A stretch of 52,900 nt of DNA from the NCBI GenBank assembly GCA_016201065.1, contig JACQDL010000019.1, positions 1-52,900 on the forward strand. The letters run 5' to 3'. The notes under the pieces are model-generated. The model did no database searches. It was not told the DNA's origin and worked only from the letters and a program-made list of their open reading frames with translations. Source of the stretch: Actinomycetota bacterium. Lineage in GTDB: Bacteria > Actinomycetota > Actinomycetes > Mycobacteriales > JACQDL01. Positions 27,190 to 34,996 of the stretch are shown piece by piece. The stretch's first letter is position 1. Each line of letters starts with the position of its first letter. Position numbers and translations under genes: made by a program.

Positions 27190-27576
27190 GTGCAGTTCGG
27201 GAGCATCCACGACAGTTGGGCGCTGCCGGCGACCGAACCTGCCGATGACGGCATCATGGACCCACAGATCTGGATTCAGGGCCGCCACGGCGAGCTCGTG
27301 CGCACCGATCAGCTCGTGCGTTTCGGCGTCGTCGACGCCGGCGGCATCCCGGTGGCGAAGGGCCCGCCGCCCGGCACCAGCGGGTCGGTCCAGCTCTATG
27401 GCGAGCTGCCCAGCGCCGCCCGCATCCTCTTCGGCGAGGTGTCGGCCACGGTGGCACACGACGCGATGGCCGAGCTGGTGACCCTGCTCAGCTCGCTCAG
27501 CGGGACCGGCCGCGCCGGCATCGTGTCCCTCGACAGCAACCCGGCCAACGACCTGTGGCAGTGGAACCTGTCCTGA
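27190..27576 (+). CDS. Hypothetical protein
   Basis: The frame encodes 128 residues from GTG 27190, or 106 from ATG 27256 (MDPQIWIQGRHGELVRTDQL). The sequence looks like a small globular mixed alpha/beta protein with no membrane segment or cysteine pattern: VRFGVVDAGGIPVAKG, ARILFGEVSATVAHDAMAEL, GIVSLDSNPANDLWQW. I do not recognise the family. It starts 3 bases after bioF and is probably in its operon. Neither start has a strong ribosome binding site. Confidence 0.7.
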   Translation: MQFGSIHDSWALPATEPADDGIMDPQIWIQGRHGELVRTDQLVRFGVVDAGGIPVAKGPPPGTSGSVQLYGELPSAARILFGEVSATVAHDAMAELVTLLSSLSGTGRAGIVSLDSNPANDLWQWNLS

Positions 27577-27607
27577 TCGGGACGTGGCACCCCGACCAGC
27601 GCCGCCG

Positions 27608-28732
27608 CTATCCCTGACCGCCGCCGCCCGGGCGCGCGGTCCACCGCTGCTCCACCCGACCGAACCGCCAGATCGCCAGCACCACCACCCAGGTCAACAC
27701 GAACATCACGACGATCGCGTACCCGACCCGGTTGAGGTCGAGCCCGGACACCCAGCTCCAGACACCGCCGGTGAGGCCCGCCTTCTCGACGAGCAGGCCG
27801 AGCAGCTCCACCCCACCGATGACCGTCGCGACGGCAACCGACAGTCCGGTGATGATGATGTTGTAGTACACCTTCCGCACCGGCTGGGCGAACGCCCAGT
27901 CGTAGGCGAAGTTCATGAACGACCCGTCGATGGTGTCCAGCAGCGACATGCCCGCGGCGAACAGCACCGGCAGGCACAGCACGGCGTACCAGGGCAGCGC
28001 GAACGCCGCGGCGCCACCAGCGAGGACCAGCAGCGAGACCTCGGTGGCGGTGTCGAAGCCCAACCCGAACAGCAACCCCACCGGGTACATCTGCCAGGAC
28101 CTGGTCACCGACCGGGTCACCCCGGAGAGCACCCGGTTCATCAGGCCACGCTTGTTGAGCGTCTCCTCCAGCGCCGCCTCGTCGTAGCCACCGCCCCGCA
28201 TCTGCCGGAACACCCCGACGATGCCGCGCAGCACGGCCAGGTTGATGATCGCGATCAGCAGCAGGAACACGCCGGAGACCATCGTGCCGACCAACCCGGC
28301 GACCCGTTGCAGGGCGGAGGCGTCGTCGGTCACCTGCCCGGCCAGCGTTCGCACGCCGATGCCGAGCAGGAAGCACAACCCGAAGACGACCGACGAGTGC
28401 CCCAGCGAGAAGAAGAACCCGACCGACAGCGGGCGGCGGCCGTCGGCCATCAGCTTGCGGGTGGTGTTGTCGATGGCGGCGATGTGGTCGGCGTCGAAGG
28501 CGTGCCGCATCCCGAGGGTGTACGCCGACACCCCTAACCCGACCCCGAAGACGCCGGTCGTGCCGAGCGAGTAGTGGTGTGGCGCGACGACCGCCACCAG
28601 GGTGACCCACCCCATGACGTGCAGCAGGACGATCGCGCCGACCATGGCCCAGATCTCGCCCCACTCGCGCCGGGTCAGCGCGGCCCGCGCCCGGTCCGGT
28701 GCCGGTCTCGGCGGCGCCGCCGTCATCGCCAC
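27608..28732 (-). CDS. HoxN/NixA-family nickel/cobalt transporter
   Basis: The protein has 374 residues and about eight membrane helices. Signature motifs: GMRHAFDADHIAAIDN in helix 2 (metal-selecting His and Asp), GFFFSLGHSSVVF and LLFGLGFDTATEVSLL. It takes up nickel or cobalt across the membrane. GTG 28732 is chosen because GGAGGT lies six bases upstream; ATG 28738 would be only one base from it. Nickel is needed by SodN encoded at 14.4 kb. The leader contains TTGC-N4-GCAA on the minus strand, not the Nur spacing. It is divergent from bioD. Confidence 0.93.
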   Translation of the reverse strand: MAMTAAPPRPAPDRARAALTRREWGEIWAMVGAIVLLHVMGWVTLVAVVAPHHYSLGTTGVFGVGLGVSAYTLGMRHAFDADHIAAIDNTTRKLMADGRRPLSVGFFFSLGHSSVVFGLCFLLGIGVRTLAGQVTDDASALQRVAGLVGTMVSGVFLLLIAIINLAVLRGIVGVFRQMRGGGYDEAALEETLNKRGLMNRVLSGVTRSVTRSWQMYPVGLLFGLGFDTATEVSLLVLAGGAAAFALPWYAVLCLPVLFAAGMSLLDTIDGSFMNFAYDWAFAQPVRKVYYNIIITGLSVAVATVIGGVELLGLLVEKAGLTGGVWSWVSGLDLNRVGYAIVVMFVLTWVVVLAIWRFGRVEQRWTARPGGGGQG

Positions 28733-28817
28733 GTCCATACCTCCACGATCACCATGAGCCGTCATAGCCTCGCCAATGCTGCCACACTTTTGCAACAGCA
28801 ACTTGGAGGCTCTCCGC

Positions 28818-28873
28818 GTCCCGAGTCCCGCGTCCCGAGTCCCGAGTCCCGCGTCCCGAGTCCCGTGTCCCGC
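28818..28873. repeat. Heptad repeat, 8 copies, in the nicT-bioD divergent promoter region
   Basis: Eight contiguous units GTCCCGN run through 28818-28873, the last base being A, C, A, A, C, A, T, C. The array lies 86 bases upstream of the transporter start and 51 bases upstream of bioD, in a gap that must hold both promoters. Confidence 0.93.
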
Positions 28874-28924
28874 TCGCCACCACCTCGACACCCCGGCACA
28901 CCGGCCGCATGGCAGGCTGGGCCG

Positions 28925-29698
28925 GTGAACATCATGCTGGTCACCGGCACCGGCACCGGCGTGGGCAAGACAGTAGTGGCCGCCGCCGTCGCCGCGCTGG
29001 CGTCCGGCCGTGGTGAGCGGGTCGCGGTGGTCAAGCCGGCACAGACCGGCCTGCCGTCCGGAGCGCCCGGTGACCTGGCCGAGATCGGCCGGCTCGCCGG
29101 AGTCCGCGACCTGCACGAGCTCGCCCGCTTTCCGGCCGCCCTCTCCCCCGAGGCCGCCGGCCGGCTCACCGCGACGGCGGACCCGCCCACCCCCTCCCTG
29201 GCGCGCGTGGCCGAGCTGGTGACGACGCTGGCCGGCGACCGGGAGCTGGTCCTGGTGGAGGGCGCCGGTGGGCTGCTGGTCCGGTACGCCGCCGACGGCT
29301 GGACCCTGGCCGACCTCGCCCGCACGCTCGGCGCACCACTGCTCGTGGTCACCTCGGCGGCGCTGGGCACGCTCAACCACACCGCGCTGACCCTGGAGGC
29401 GATGGAGCGGCGCGGGCTCCGGCTCGCCGGCGGCCTGGTCATCGGCTGCTGGCCGCCCCGACCCGGGCTGACCGAGTGGTGCAACGTGACCGACCTGGCC
29501 GCGGTCTCCGGGCTCCCGCTGGGTGGCGCCCTACCCGCCGGGCTGCCGGCCCTGGCCGGCTTCGCCGCCGCCGCCCGCCGTTTCCTCGGCCCGGAGTACG
29601 GGGGAGGATTCGATGCGGAGGACTTCGCGGCGACCGCCCGGCACGGTCTGGACTGCCGGTACCGCAACGACCGGGCTGGAGGACGGAATGCTGGATGA
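28925..29698 (+). CDS. bioD: Dethiobiotin synthetase
   Basis: The protein has 257 residues. It closes the ureido ring of dethiobiotin from 7,8-diaminopelargonic acid, CO2 and ATP. P-loop [22 protein letters not shown] lysine loop, [12 protein letters not shown] with the metal-binding Glu, and [22 protein letters not shown] 28925 follows a weak ribosome site. The C-terminus is rich in Arg and Gly ([10 protein letters not shown]) because it overlaps the start of bioB by 11 bases. Confidence 0.94.
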   Translation: MNIMLVTGTGTGVGKTVVAAAVAALASGRGERVAVVKPAQTGLPSGAPGDLAEIGRLAGVRDLHELARFPAALSPEAAGRLTATADPPTPSLARVAELVTTLAGDRELVLVEGAGGLLVRYAADGWTLADLARTLGAPLLVVTSAALGTLNHTALTLEAMERRGLRLAGGLVIGCWPPRPGLTEWCNVTDLAAVSGLPLGGALPAGLPALAGFAAAARRFLGPEYGGGFDAEDFAATARHGLDCRYRNDRAGGRNAG

Positions 29699-30740
29699 CG
29701 GCAGGCTGGTAGACGGCAGGCTGGTAGACGGCAGGCTGGTAGACGGCAGGGATGACATCCTGGACATTGCCCGCGAGCAGGTGCTGGGCCGTGCCGAGGG
29801 GCTGTCGGAGGAGCAGGCGGTCCGGTGTCTGCGGCTGCCGGGCGACCGCCTGGAGGAGCTGCTGACGCTGGCCCACGAGGTGCGGTTGCGCTGGTGCGGC
29901 CCCGAGGTCGAGGTCGAGGGGATCGTCAGCCTCAAGACCGGTGGATGCCCGGAGGACTGCCACTTCTGCAGCCAGTCCGGGGTGTTCGACTCCCCCGTGC
30001 GGGCAGCCTGGCTGGACATCCCGGCCCTGGTCGAGGCGGCCCGCGGCACCGCCGCCAGCGGGGCCACCGAGTTCTGCATCGTGGCGGCCGTACGCGGGCC
30101 GGACGAGCGGCTGATGGCGCAGGTACGCGAGGGCGTGGCCGCGATCACCGCCGAGGTCGAGATCAACGTCTCCTGCTCGCTGGGCATCCTCACCCCGGAG
30201 CAGGCCCGTGAGCTGGCCGACCTCGGCGTGCACCGGTACAACCACAACCTGGAGACGGCGCGCTCGCACTTCCCCGCGGTGGTGAGCACGCACACCTGGC
30301 AGGAACGGGTCGACACGCTCCGGCTGGTCCGCGAGGTCGGCATGGAGGTCTGCTGCGGCGGGATCATCGGCCTGGGCGAGACGCTGGAGCAGCGCGCCGA
30401 GCTCGCCGCCCAGCTCGCCGAGCTGGCACCGGAGGAGGTGCCGCTGAACTTTCTCAACCCCCGCCCGGGCACGCCGTTCGCCGAGGTCCCGGTGCTGGAG
30501 CCGGCCGAGGCGCTGGCCACCGCCGCGACGTTCCGGCTGGTCCTGCCCAGGGCGATCCTGCGGTACGCGGGCGGCCGCGAGGTGACCCTCGGCGAGCTGG
30601 CCAGCAAGGGCCTGACCGGCGGCGTCAACGCGGTGATCGTCGGCAACTACCTCACCACGCTGGGCCGACCGGCCACCGACGACCTCGCCATGCTGGCCGA
30701 CCTCAAGATGCCGATCAAGGCGCTGACCCGGGCGCTGTGA
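29688..30740 (+). CDS. bioB: Biotin synthase
   Basis: The protein has 350 residues. It is a radical SAM enzyme that inserts sulfur into dethiobiotin. The radical SAM cluster motif is [11 protein letters not shown]; later motifs include [46 protein letters not shown] and the active-site Arg in [17 protein letters not shown] 29688 follows GGAGG by five bases. The first 20 residues contain LVDGR three times, encoded by an exact 15-bp tandem repeat; this tail precedes the conserved core and may vary in copy number. A BsaP-like partner domain is encoded at 34.8 kb. Confidence 0.96.
   Translation: MLDDGRLVDGRLVDGRLVDGRDDILDIAREQVLGRAEGLSEEQAVRCLRLPGDRLEELLTLAHEVRLRWCGPEVEVEGIVSLKTGGCPEDCHFCSQSGVFDSPVRAAWLDIPALVEAARGTAASGATEFCIVAAVRGPDERLMAQVREGVAAITAEVEINVSCSLGILTPEQARELADLGVHRYNHNLETARSHFPAVVSTHTWQERVDTLRLVREVGMEVCCGGIIGLGETLEQRAELAAQLAELAPEEVPLNFLNPRPGTPFAEVPVLEPAEALATAATFRLVLPRAILRYAGGREVTLGELASKGLTGGVNAVIVGNYLTTLGRPATDDLAMLADLKMPIKALTRAL
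29701..29750. repeat. In-frame 15-bp tandem repeat at the bioB N-terminus
   Basis: GCAGGCTGGTAGACG occurs three times exactly (29701-29745), followed by a 5-base partial copy. Each copy adds five residues, so changes in number would keep the frame. Confidence 0.93.
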
Positions 30741-30927
30741 GGCCGGCTACGGCAATCGGGTGGCAGGCCCCGACAGATCTTGCCGAACCAGGGACCAAGT
30801 ACTCACAATCGGTATAAGTGCCGCGATCAAGGCCAACGGTACGTACCGGCGATCCGCCGCGTGCCGCCGTCGTGGGCGCCCCCACCGGCCGATCGGCCGG
30901 TGGACCCGTCGGTCAGAGGAGACCGGT

Positions 30928-32166
30928 GTGAGCAGATCAGGCCCCCTCCGCACACGTCGTTCGGTCGCGGCGATCGCCGCCGCCACCACCCTCGCCGGGT
31001 TGGGATTCGCCGCCAGCGCCCCGCCCGCCTTCGCTGGACCCGTCGCCGGCTCACCGTGGGTGGTCAGCGTCGGCGACTCCGCCATCTCCGGTGAGGCCGG
31101 CCGCTGGGCCGGCAACACGAACGGCAGCTCCAGCACGGTCGACGCGCTGGGATCGACGGCGTACTACGACAACGCCAGCAACACCGCGGAGCTGATCCCC
31201 GGCTGCCACCGGTCGAAGTCCGCCGAGATCTACCTCGGCGGCGGGGTCAGCGGGACGAACCTGGCCTGCTCCGGCGCCCGCACGGGCACCGCGCCCTACG
31301 CCTCCGGCAGCGACTTCAAACCCGGACTGGACTTCTACGACGACGGCGCGGGCCACCAGGGTCAGGCGCTGCTGCTGCAGCAGTTCGCCGCCACCCACAA
31401 CGTCCAGGCCGTGACCGTGATGATCGGCGCGAACAACTTCAACTTCGCCTCCATCCTGCAGACCTGCGTGCAGGACTTCCTGCTGTCCCCGTCGTGGTGG
31501 CCCAACTACTGCTACGACGACTCCAGCGTCAGCAAGAACTTCACCTCGACGAACGTCGCGGCGCAGACCACCGCGATCGCGACCGCGGTGGGCAACACGC
31601 ACCGGGCGATGGCGAACGCCGGCTACACCGACGCGGACTACACCATCGTGGTGCAGACCTACTGGGACCCGATCCCCTACGGCTCGCAGTTCCGCTACTC
31701 CCAGTCGGGCTACACCCGACAGTCGGTCGGCGGGTGCGGGCTCTGGAACAAGGACGCCAACTGGGCCAACGACAGCGCCCTGCCCACGATCAACGCCGCG
31801 GTCCGCAACGGGGCAGCGCAGTCCGGTGTGGCGAACGTCAAGATCCTGGACATCGCCGGCCTGCTCACCGGGCACCGGCTCTGCGAGAACACCGTCGGCC
31901 TGCTCGAGGAGGTCGGCCTCAGCTCGTGGACGCAGTCCGGCGCGGCGGACCGGACCGAGTGGATCAGCCAGATCCGCACCGTGAGCACCATCACCCCGCC
32001 CTACCAGCTGCAGGAGGACTCACACACCAACTACTGGGGCCAGCTCGCCATGCGCAACTGCCTGCGCCAGTCGTTCAACGGTGGCGCGGTCCGTCCCGGC
32101 AGCTGCACGGCCACGGCCGGAGGCGGACTGAACGCGCTGGGTGAGCCGAACGTGACGCTGAACTGA
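30928..32166 (+). CDS. Secreted SGNH/GDSL hydrolase
   Basis: The protein has 412 residues. A Sec signal peptide (RTRRSV, then a hydrophobic core ending PPAFAG) spans about residues 1-36. Block I has the nucleophile in VVSVGDSAISGE; GTNLACSGA and IGANNFNF are blocks II and III; a late EDSHTNYWG may hold the catalytic His. Many cysteines suggest disulfides outside the cell. Such enzymes are lipases or esterases. AGAGGAG lies about six bases before GTG 30928. A 187-base gap separates it from bioB, and a strong hairpin follows its stop. Confidence 0.9.
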   Translation: MSRSGPLRTRRSVAAIAAATTLAGLGFAASAPPAFAGPVAGSPWVVSVGDSAISGEAGRWAGNTNGSSSTVDALGSTAYYDNASNTAELIPGCHRSKSAEIYLGGGVSGTNLACSGARTGTAPYASGSDFKPGLDFYDDGAGHQGQALLLQQFAATHNVQAVTVMIGANNFNFASILQTCVQDFLLSPSWWPNYCYDDSSVSKNFTSTNVAAQTTAIATAVGNTHRAMANAGYTDADYTIVVQTYWDPIPYGSQFRYSQSGYTRQSVGGCGLWNKDANWANDSALPTINAAVRNGAAQSGVANVKILDIAGLLTGHRLCENTVGLLEEVGLSSWTQSGAADRTEWISQIRTVSTITPPYQLQEDSHTNYWGQLAMRNCLRQSFNGGAVRPGSCTATAGGGLNALGEPNVTLN

Positions 32167-32175
32167 TCGGCTCTT

Positions 32176-32206
32176 GGGGGCCGACCGCACCCGGCGGTCG
32201 GCCCCC
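32176..32206 (+). terminator. Terminator after the SGNH hydrolase gene
   Basis: A perfect 13-bp stem (GGGGGCCGACCGC with GCGGTCGGCCCCC) encloses a five-base loop, 9 bases after the stop codon. No U-run follows. Confidence 0.85.
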
Positions 32207-32295
32207 GACTCCGGTATCCAAACGTGATCCAACCCACACCCATTGGCGCTACTCTGCTCGCCGCATGACCTGTCCCCCCCAGCCTGGAGGTCCAT

Positions 32296-32610
32296 GTGGC
32301 AACGGAGACTCAGCGCCCCACGCCGCCGGAACCACTCGAACGTCGACCGCAACCCTCGACCACACGGAAGGTCGCCGCGGCGCTGCTGCTGCTGCCGCCG
32401 ATCATCGCGCTGATGTGGGTGGGGAGCTACGCGAAGGCCACCCCGAGGTTGTTGGGGTTCCCCTTCTTCTACTGGTACCAGCTCATGTGGCTGCTCATCG
32501 GCTCCGTGTGCACCGCGTTGGCCTACCAGCTGCTCAGAACCACGCGACCACCCTCAGCTGCTGACCCGGGGTCGGGTCGGGCCACGGGGAGCGACGGGGT
32601 GCGGGCATGA
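32296..32610 (+). CDS. DUF3311 membrane protein, small symporter partner
   Basis: The protein has 104 residues with two membrane helices (VAAALLLLPPIIALMWVGSY and LMWLLIGSVCTALAYQLL). DUF3311 proteins are encoded next to sodium:solute symporters of the monocarboxylate type and are thought to act with them. GTG 32296 follows GGAGG by about seven bases. The symporter starts inside its stop codon (ATGA overlap), so both are made from one message. Confidence 0.87.
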   Translation: MATETQRPTPPEPLERRPQPSTTRKVAAALLLLPPIIALMWVGSYAKATPRLLGFPFFYWYQLMWLLIGSVCTALAYQLLRTTRPPSAADPGSGRATGSDGVRA

Positions 32611-34238
32611 AGGGCGTCAACGTCACGGCGCTGGTGATCGTGATCGTGCTGTTCCTCCTCGTCACCGTGCTCGGGTTCGTGGCGAGCCGGTGGCGGCGGG
32701 CCACCTCACTGGCGAGCCTCGACGAGTGGGGTCTCGGTGGGCGGGGCTTCGGCACCTTCGTGACCTGGTTCCTCATCGGCGGTGACCTGTACACGGCGTA
32801 CACGTTCATCGCGGTGCCCGCGGCGATGTACGCCCTGGGTGCGGTCAGCGGTTGGTTCGCGGTGCCGTACACGATCATCGTCTACCCGATCGTGTTCGTC
32901 TTCCTGCCCCGGATGTGGTCGGTGTCCCACCGGCACGGCTACGTCACACCGGCCGATGTGGCCCGGGGCCGGTACGGCAGCCGGGTGCTGGCCACCGCGG
33001 TGGCGGGCACGGGCATCATCGCCACGATGCCCTACATCGCGCTGCAGCTCGTCGGCATCCAGGCGGTGCTGGAGGTGATCGGCATCGGCGGCTCCGGCAA
33101 CGTGCTCGCCCGCGACCTGCCGCTGTTCATCGCGTTCGCGGTGCTCGCCGCCTACACCTACTCCTCCGGACTGCGCGCGCCCGCGCTGATCGCCTTCGTC
33201 AAGGACTTCCTCATCTACCTGGTGATCATCGTGGCCACCGTGTGGATGGCGTGGAAGGTCGGCTTCGGTCACATCTTCGACTCCACCGAGTCCGCGTTCG
33301 GCGCGAAGAACGCCGCCGCCAAGGCCGCGGGCAAGGCAGCGTCCTCGACGTTCATCCCCACCGCCCACCAGTTCCTCGCCTACGGAACGCTGGCGCTGGG
33401 CTCGGCGATGGCGTTGTTCGTCTACCCGCACTCGATCACCGGGGTGCTCTCCGCCCGCAGCCGCAAGGTCGTGCGCCGCAACGCCGCGCTGCTGCCGGCG
33501 TACTCGCTGCTGCTCGCCCTGCTCGCACTGCTCGGGTACGCCGCGATCGCGGTGGGCACCAAGCCGATCGGCCTGGACGGCAAGCCGAACCCGCAGCTCG
33601 TCGTGCCGCAGCTGTTCGAGGACCACTTCGGCTGGTTCGCCGGGGTGGCCTTCGCGGCGATCGCGATCGGCGCCCTGGTGCCCGCGGCGATCATGTCGAT
33701 CGGCGCGGCGAACCTCTTCACCCGCAACATCTGGAAGGAGTATGTCGAGCCCACCGCGGACGCCGCCCGGGAGGCCCAGGTCAGCAAGCTCGCCTCGCTG
33801 GTGGTCAAGGCCGGCGCGCTGGCCTTCGTGCTGCTGCTGGACCGGCAGAACGCGATCAACTTCCAGCTCCTCGGCGGGATCTGGATCCTGCAGACCTTCC
33901 CGGCGCTGGTGTTCGGTCTCTACACCCGGTGGTTCCACCGCTGGGCGCTGCTGGCCGGCTGGGCGACCGGGATCACCTATGGCACGGTCGTGGCGTACGG
34001 CCAGTCCACCGCGGCCACGCACCACTTCGGCTCCTCGCTCGCGGTGGCGCCGATGTTCTCCGACAAGGCGTACCTCGCGCTGACCGCGTTCGTGCTCAAC
34101 GTGGTCGTCGCCGTGGTGCTCACCGTGGTGTTCCGGGCCATGAAGCTACCGGCCGGAACCGACCAGACCCAGCCCGGGGACTACCACGCCGACGAGGGCG
34201 ACCCCCGGGTGGCACCGATCCCGGCGCTCACCGCCTGA
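32607..34238 (+). CDS. Sodium:solute symporter family permease, monocarboxylate (MctP-like)
   Basis: The protein has 543 residues and about 13 membrane helices with the LeuT-like symporter fold. Family features: LGGRGFGTFVTWFLIGGDLYTAYTF, GYVTPADVARGRYG and LFVYPHSITGVLSARS. Related permeases import short-chain monocarboxylates such as pyruvate, lactate or acetate with sodium or protons. It is coupled to the DUF3311 gene by ATGA overlap. The D-2-hydroxyacid oxidase encoded at 23-26 kb could use an imported substrate, but they are not in one operon. Confidence 0.9.
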   Translation: MKGVNVTALVIVIVLFLLVTVLGFVASRWRRATSLASLDEWGLGGRGFGTFVTWFLIGGDLYTAYTFIAVPAAMYALGAVSGWFAVPYTIIVYPIVFVFLPRMWSVSHRHGYVTPADVARGRYGSRVLATAVAGTGIIATMPYIALQLVGIQAVLEVIGIGGSGNVLARDLPLFIAFAVLAAYTYSSGLRAPALIAFVKDFLIYLVIIVATVWMAWKVGFGHIFDSTESAFGAKNAAAKAAGKAASSTFIPTAHQFLAYGTLALGSAMALFVYPHSITGVLSARSRKVVRRNAALLPAYSLLLALLALLGYAAIAVGTKPIGLDGKPNPQLVVPQLFEDHFGWFAGVAFAAIAIGALVPAAIMSIGAANLFTRNIWKEYVEPTADAAREAQVSKLASLVVKAGALAFVLLLDRQNAINFQLLGGIWILQTFPALVFGLYTRWFHRWALLAGWATGITYGTVVAYGQSTAATHHFGSSLAVAPMFSDKAYLALTAFVLNVVVAVVLTVVFRAMKLPAGTDQTQPGDYHADEGDPRVAPIPALTA

Positions 34239-34292
34239 ACGGAGGAACCGATTCGCCAGTGCCGCAGCACGGCGGTGCGGTAGGAACGACGC

Positions 34293-34961
34293 ATGACCAG
34301 CGTGCGGATCCGCACCGCCGTGCCGGCGGAGTACCCGGTCGTCGGCGAGCTGACCGCCGCCGGCTACCTGGCCGACGGCCTGCTCGACCCCGGCTCGCCG
34401 TACGTCGCCGAACTGCGCGACGCGGCGCGGCGCGGTCGGGAGGCCGTGTTGCTGGTCGCGGAACGCGGCGGGCGCCTCGTCGGCACCGCGACCCTCGCGC
34501 CCGCCGGCAGCGACCTCGCCGAGCTGGCCGGACCCGGTGAGGCGGACCTGCAGATGCTGGCCGTCGATCCGCTGGCCCGCCGGGCGGGGATCGGCCGGGC
34601 GCTGGTCGTCGACGCTCTGCACCGGGCCCGCGACGCGCGGGCGAGCATCCTGCGGCTGTCCGCCGCGGCCGCCATGCGCGCCGCGCACCGGATCTACGCC
34701 GACCTCGGGTTCCGGCACACACCGGCGCTGGACCGGTCACCGGCGCCCGGCGTGCCGCTGCTCACCTATGCGCTGGACCTCACCCTGACCTGGTGCGACC
34801 GATGCGGGCGGTCGCTCGCCGACGGCGGCCACCAGCCGTGCGCGGCGGCTGAGCTGGACCCGCCGAGGTGGTGCGGGCACTGCGGGCGGCGGATGGTGGT
34901 GCAGGTCATGCCCGGGAGCTGGTCGGCCCGGTGCGTCGAGCACGGCGCCCGGACCGGATGA
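34293..34961 (+). CDS. GNAT acetyltransferase fused to a BsaP-like (biotin synthase auxiliary) domain
   Basis: The protein has 222 residues. Residues 1-160 are a GNAT fold (VRIRTAVPAEYPVVGELTAA, LQMLAVDPLARRAGIGRALV, AAHRIYADLGFRH). Residues 166-222 are a separate cysteine-rich unit: [36 protein letters not shown] and WSARCVEHG, with Cys168, 171, 183, 194, 197, 214 and His217. This matches the small actinobacterial BsaP family, encoded next to bioB in mycobacteria (Rv1590 beside Rv1589, from memory). The two normally separate genes are joined without a linker. The start is ATG 34293 with a weak AGGAA site. The fusion is direct observation; the BsaP name rests on sequence pattern. Confidence 0.82.
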   Translation: MTSVRIRTAVPAEYPVVGELTAAGYLADGLLDPGSPYVAELRDAARRGREAVLLVAERGGRLVGTATLAPAGSDLAELAGPGEADLQMLAVDPLARRAGIGRALVVDALHRARDARASILRLSAAAAMRAAHRIYADLGFRHTPALDRSPAPGVPLLTYALDLTLTWCDRCGRSLADGGHQPCAAAELDPPRWCGHCGRRMVVQVMPGSWSARCVEHGARTG

Positions 34962-34981
34962 CCGGACCGGATGACCGGACC
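34949..34981. repeat. Tandem repeat, 13-bp unit, about 2.5 copies
   Basis: CCGGACCGGATGA occurs at 34949-34961 and 34962-34974, with a partial third copy. The stop codon of the GNAT-BsaP gene is the last three bases of the first copy. Confidence 0.88.
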
Positions 34982-34996
34982 GCGCGGGCACCGGGA

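Noticed and set aside
28818-28873. Short repeat array as a CRISPR
   Set aside because: Units are seven bases with no unique spacers and no cas gene is nearby; it is a simple tandem repeat.
28739-28924. Nur box or nickel/cobalamin riboswitch before the nickel transporter
   Set aside because: Only TTGC-N4-GCAA is present; a Nur box needs wider spacing, and I see none of the conserved riboswitch boxes.
30811-30820. TATAAG as a promoter -10 before the SGNH hydrolase
   Set aside because: No acceptable -35 sequence lies 16-19 bases upstream; the match is too weak to list.
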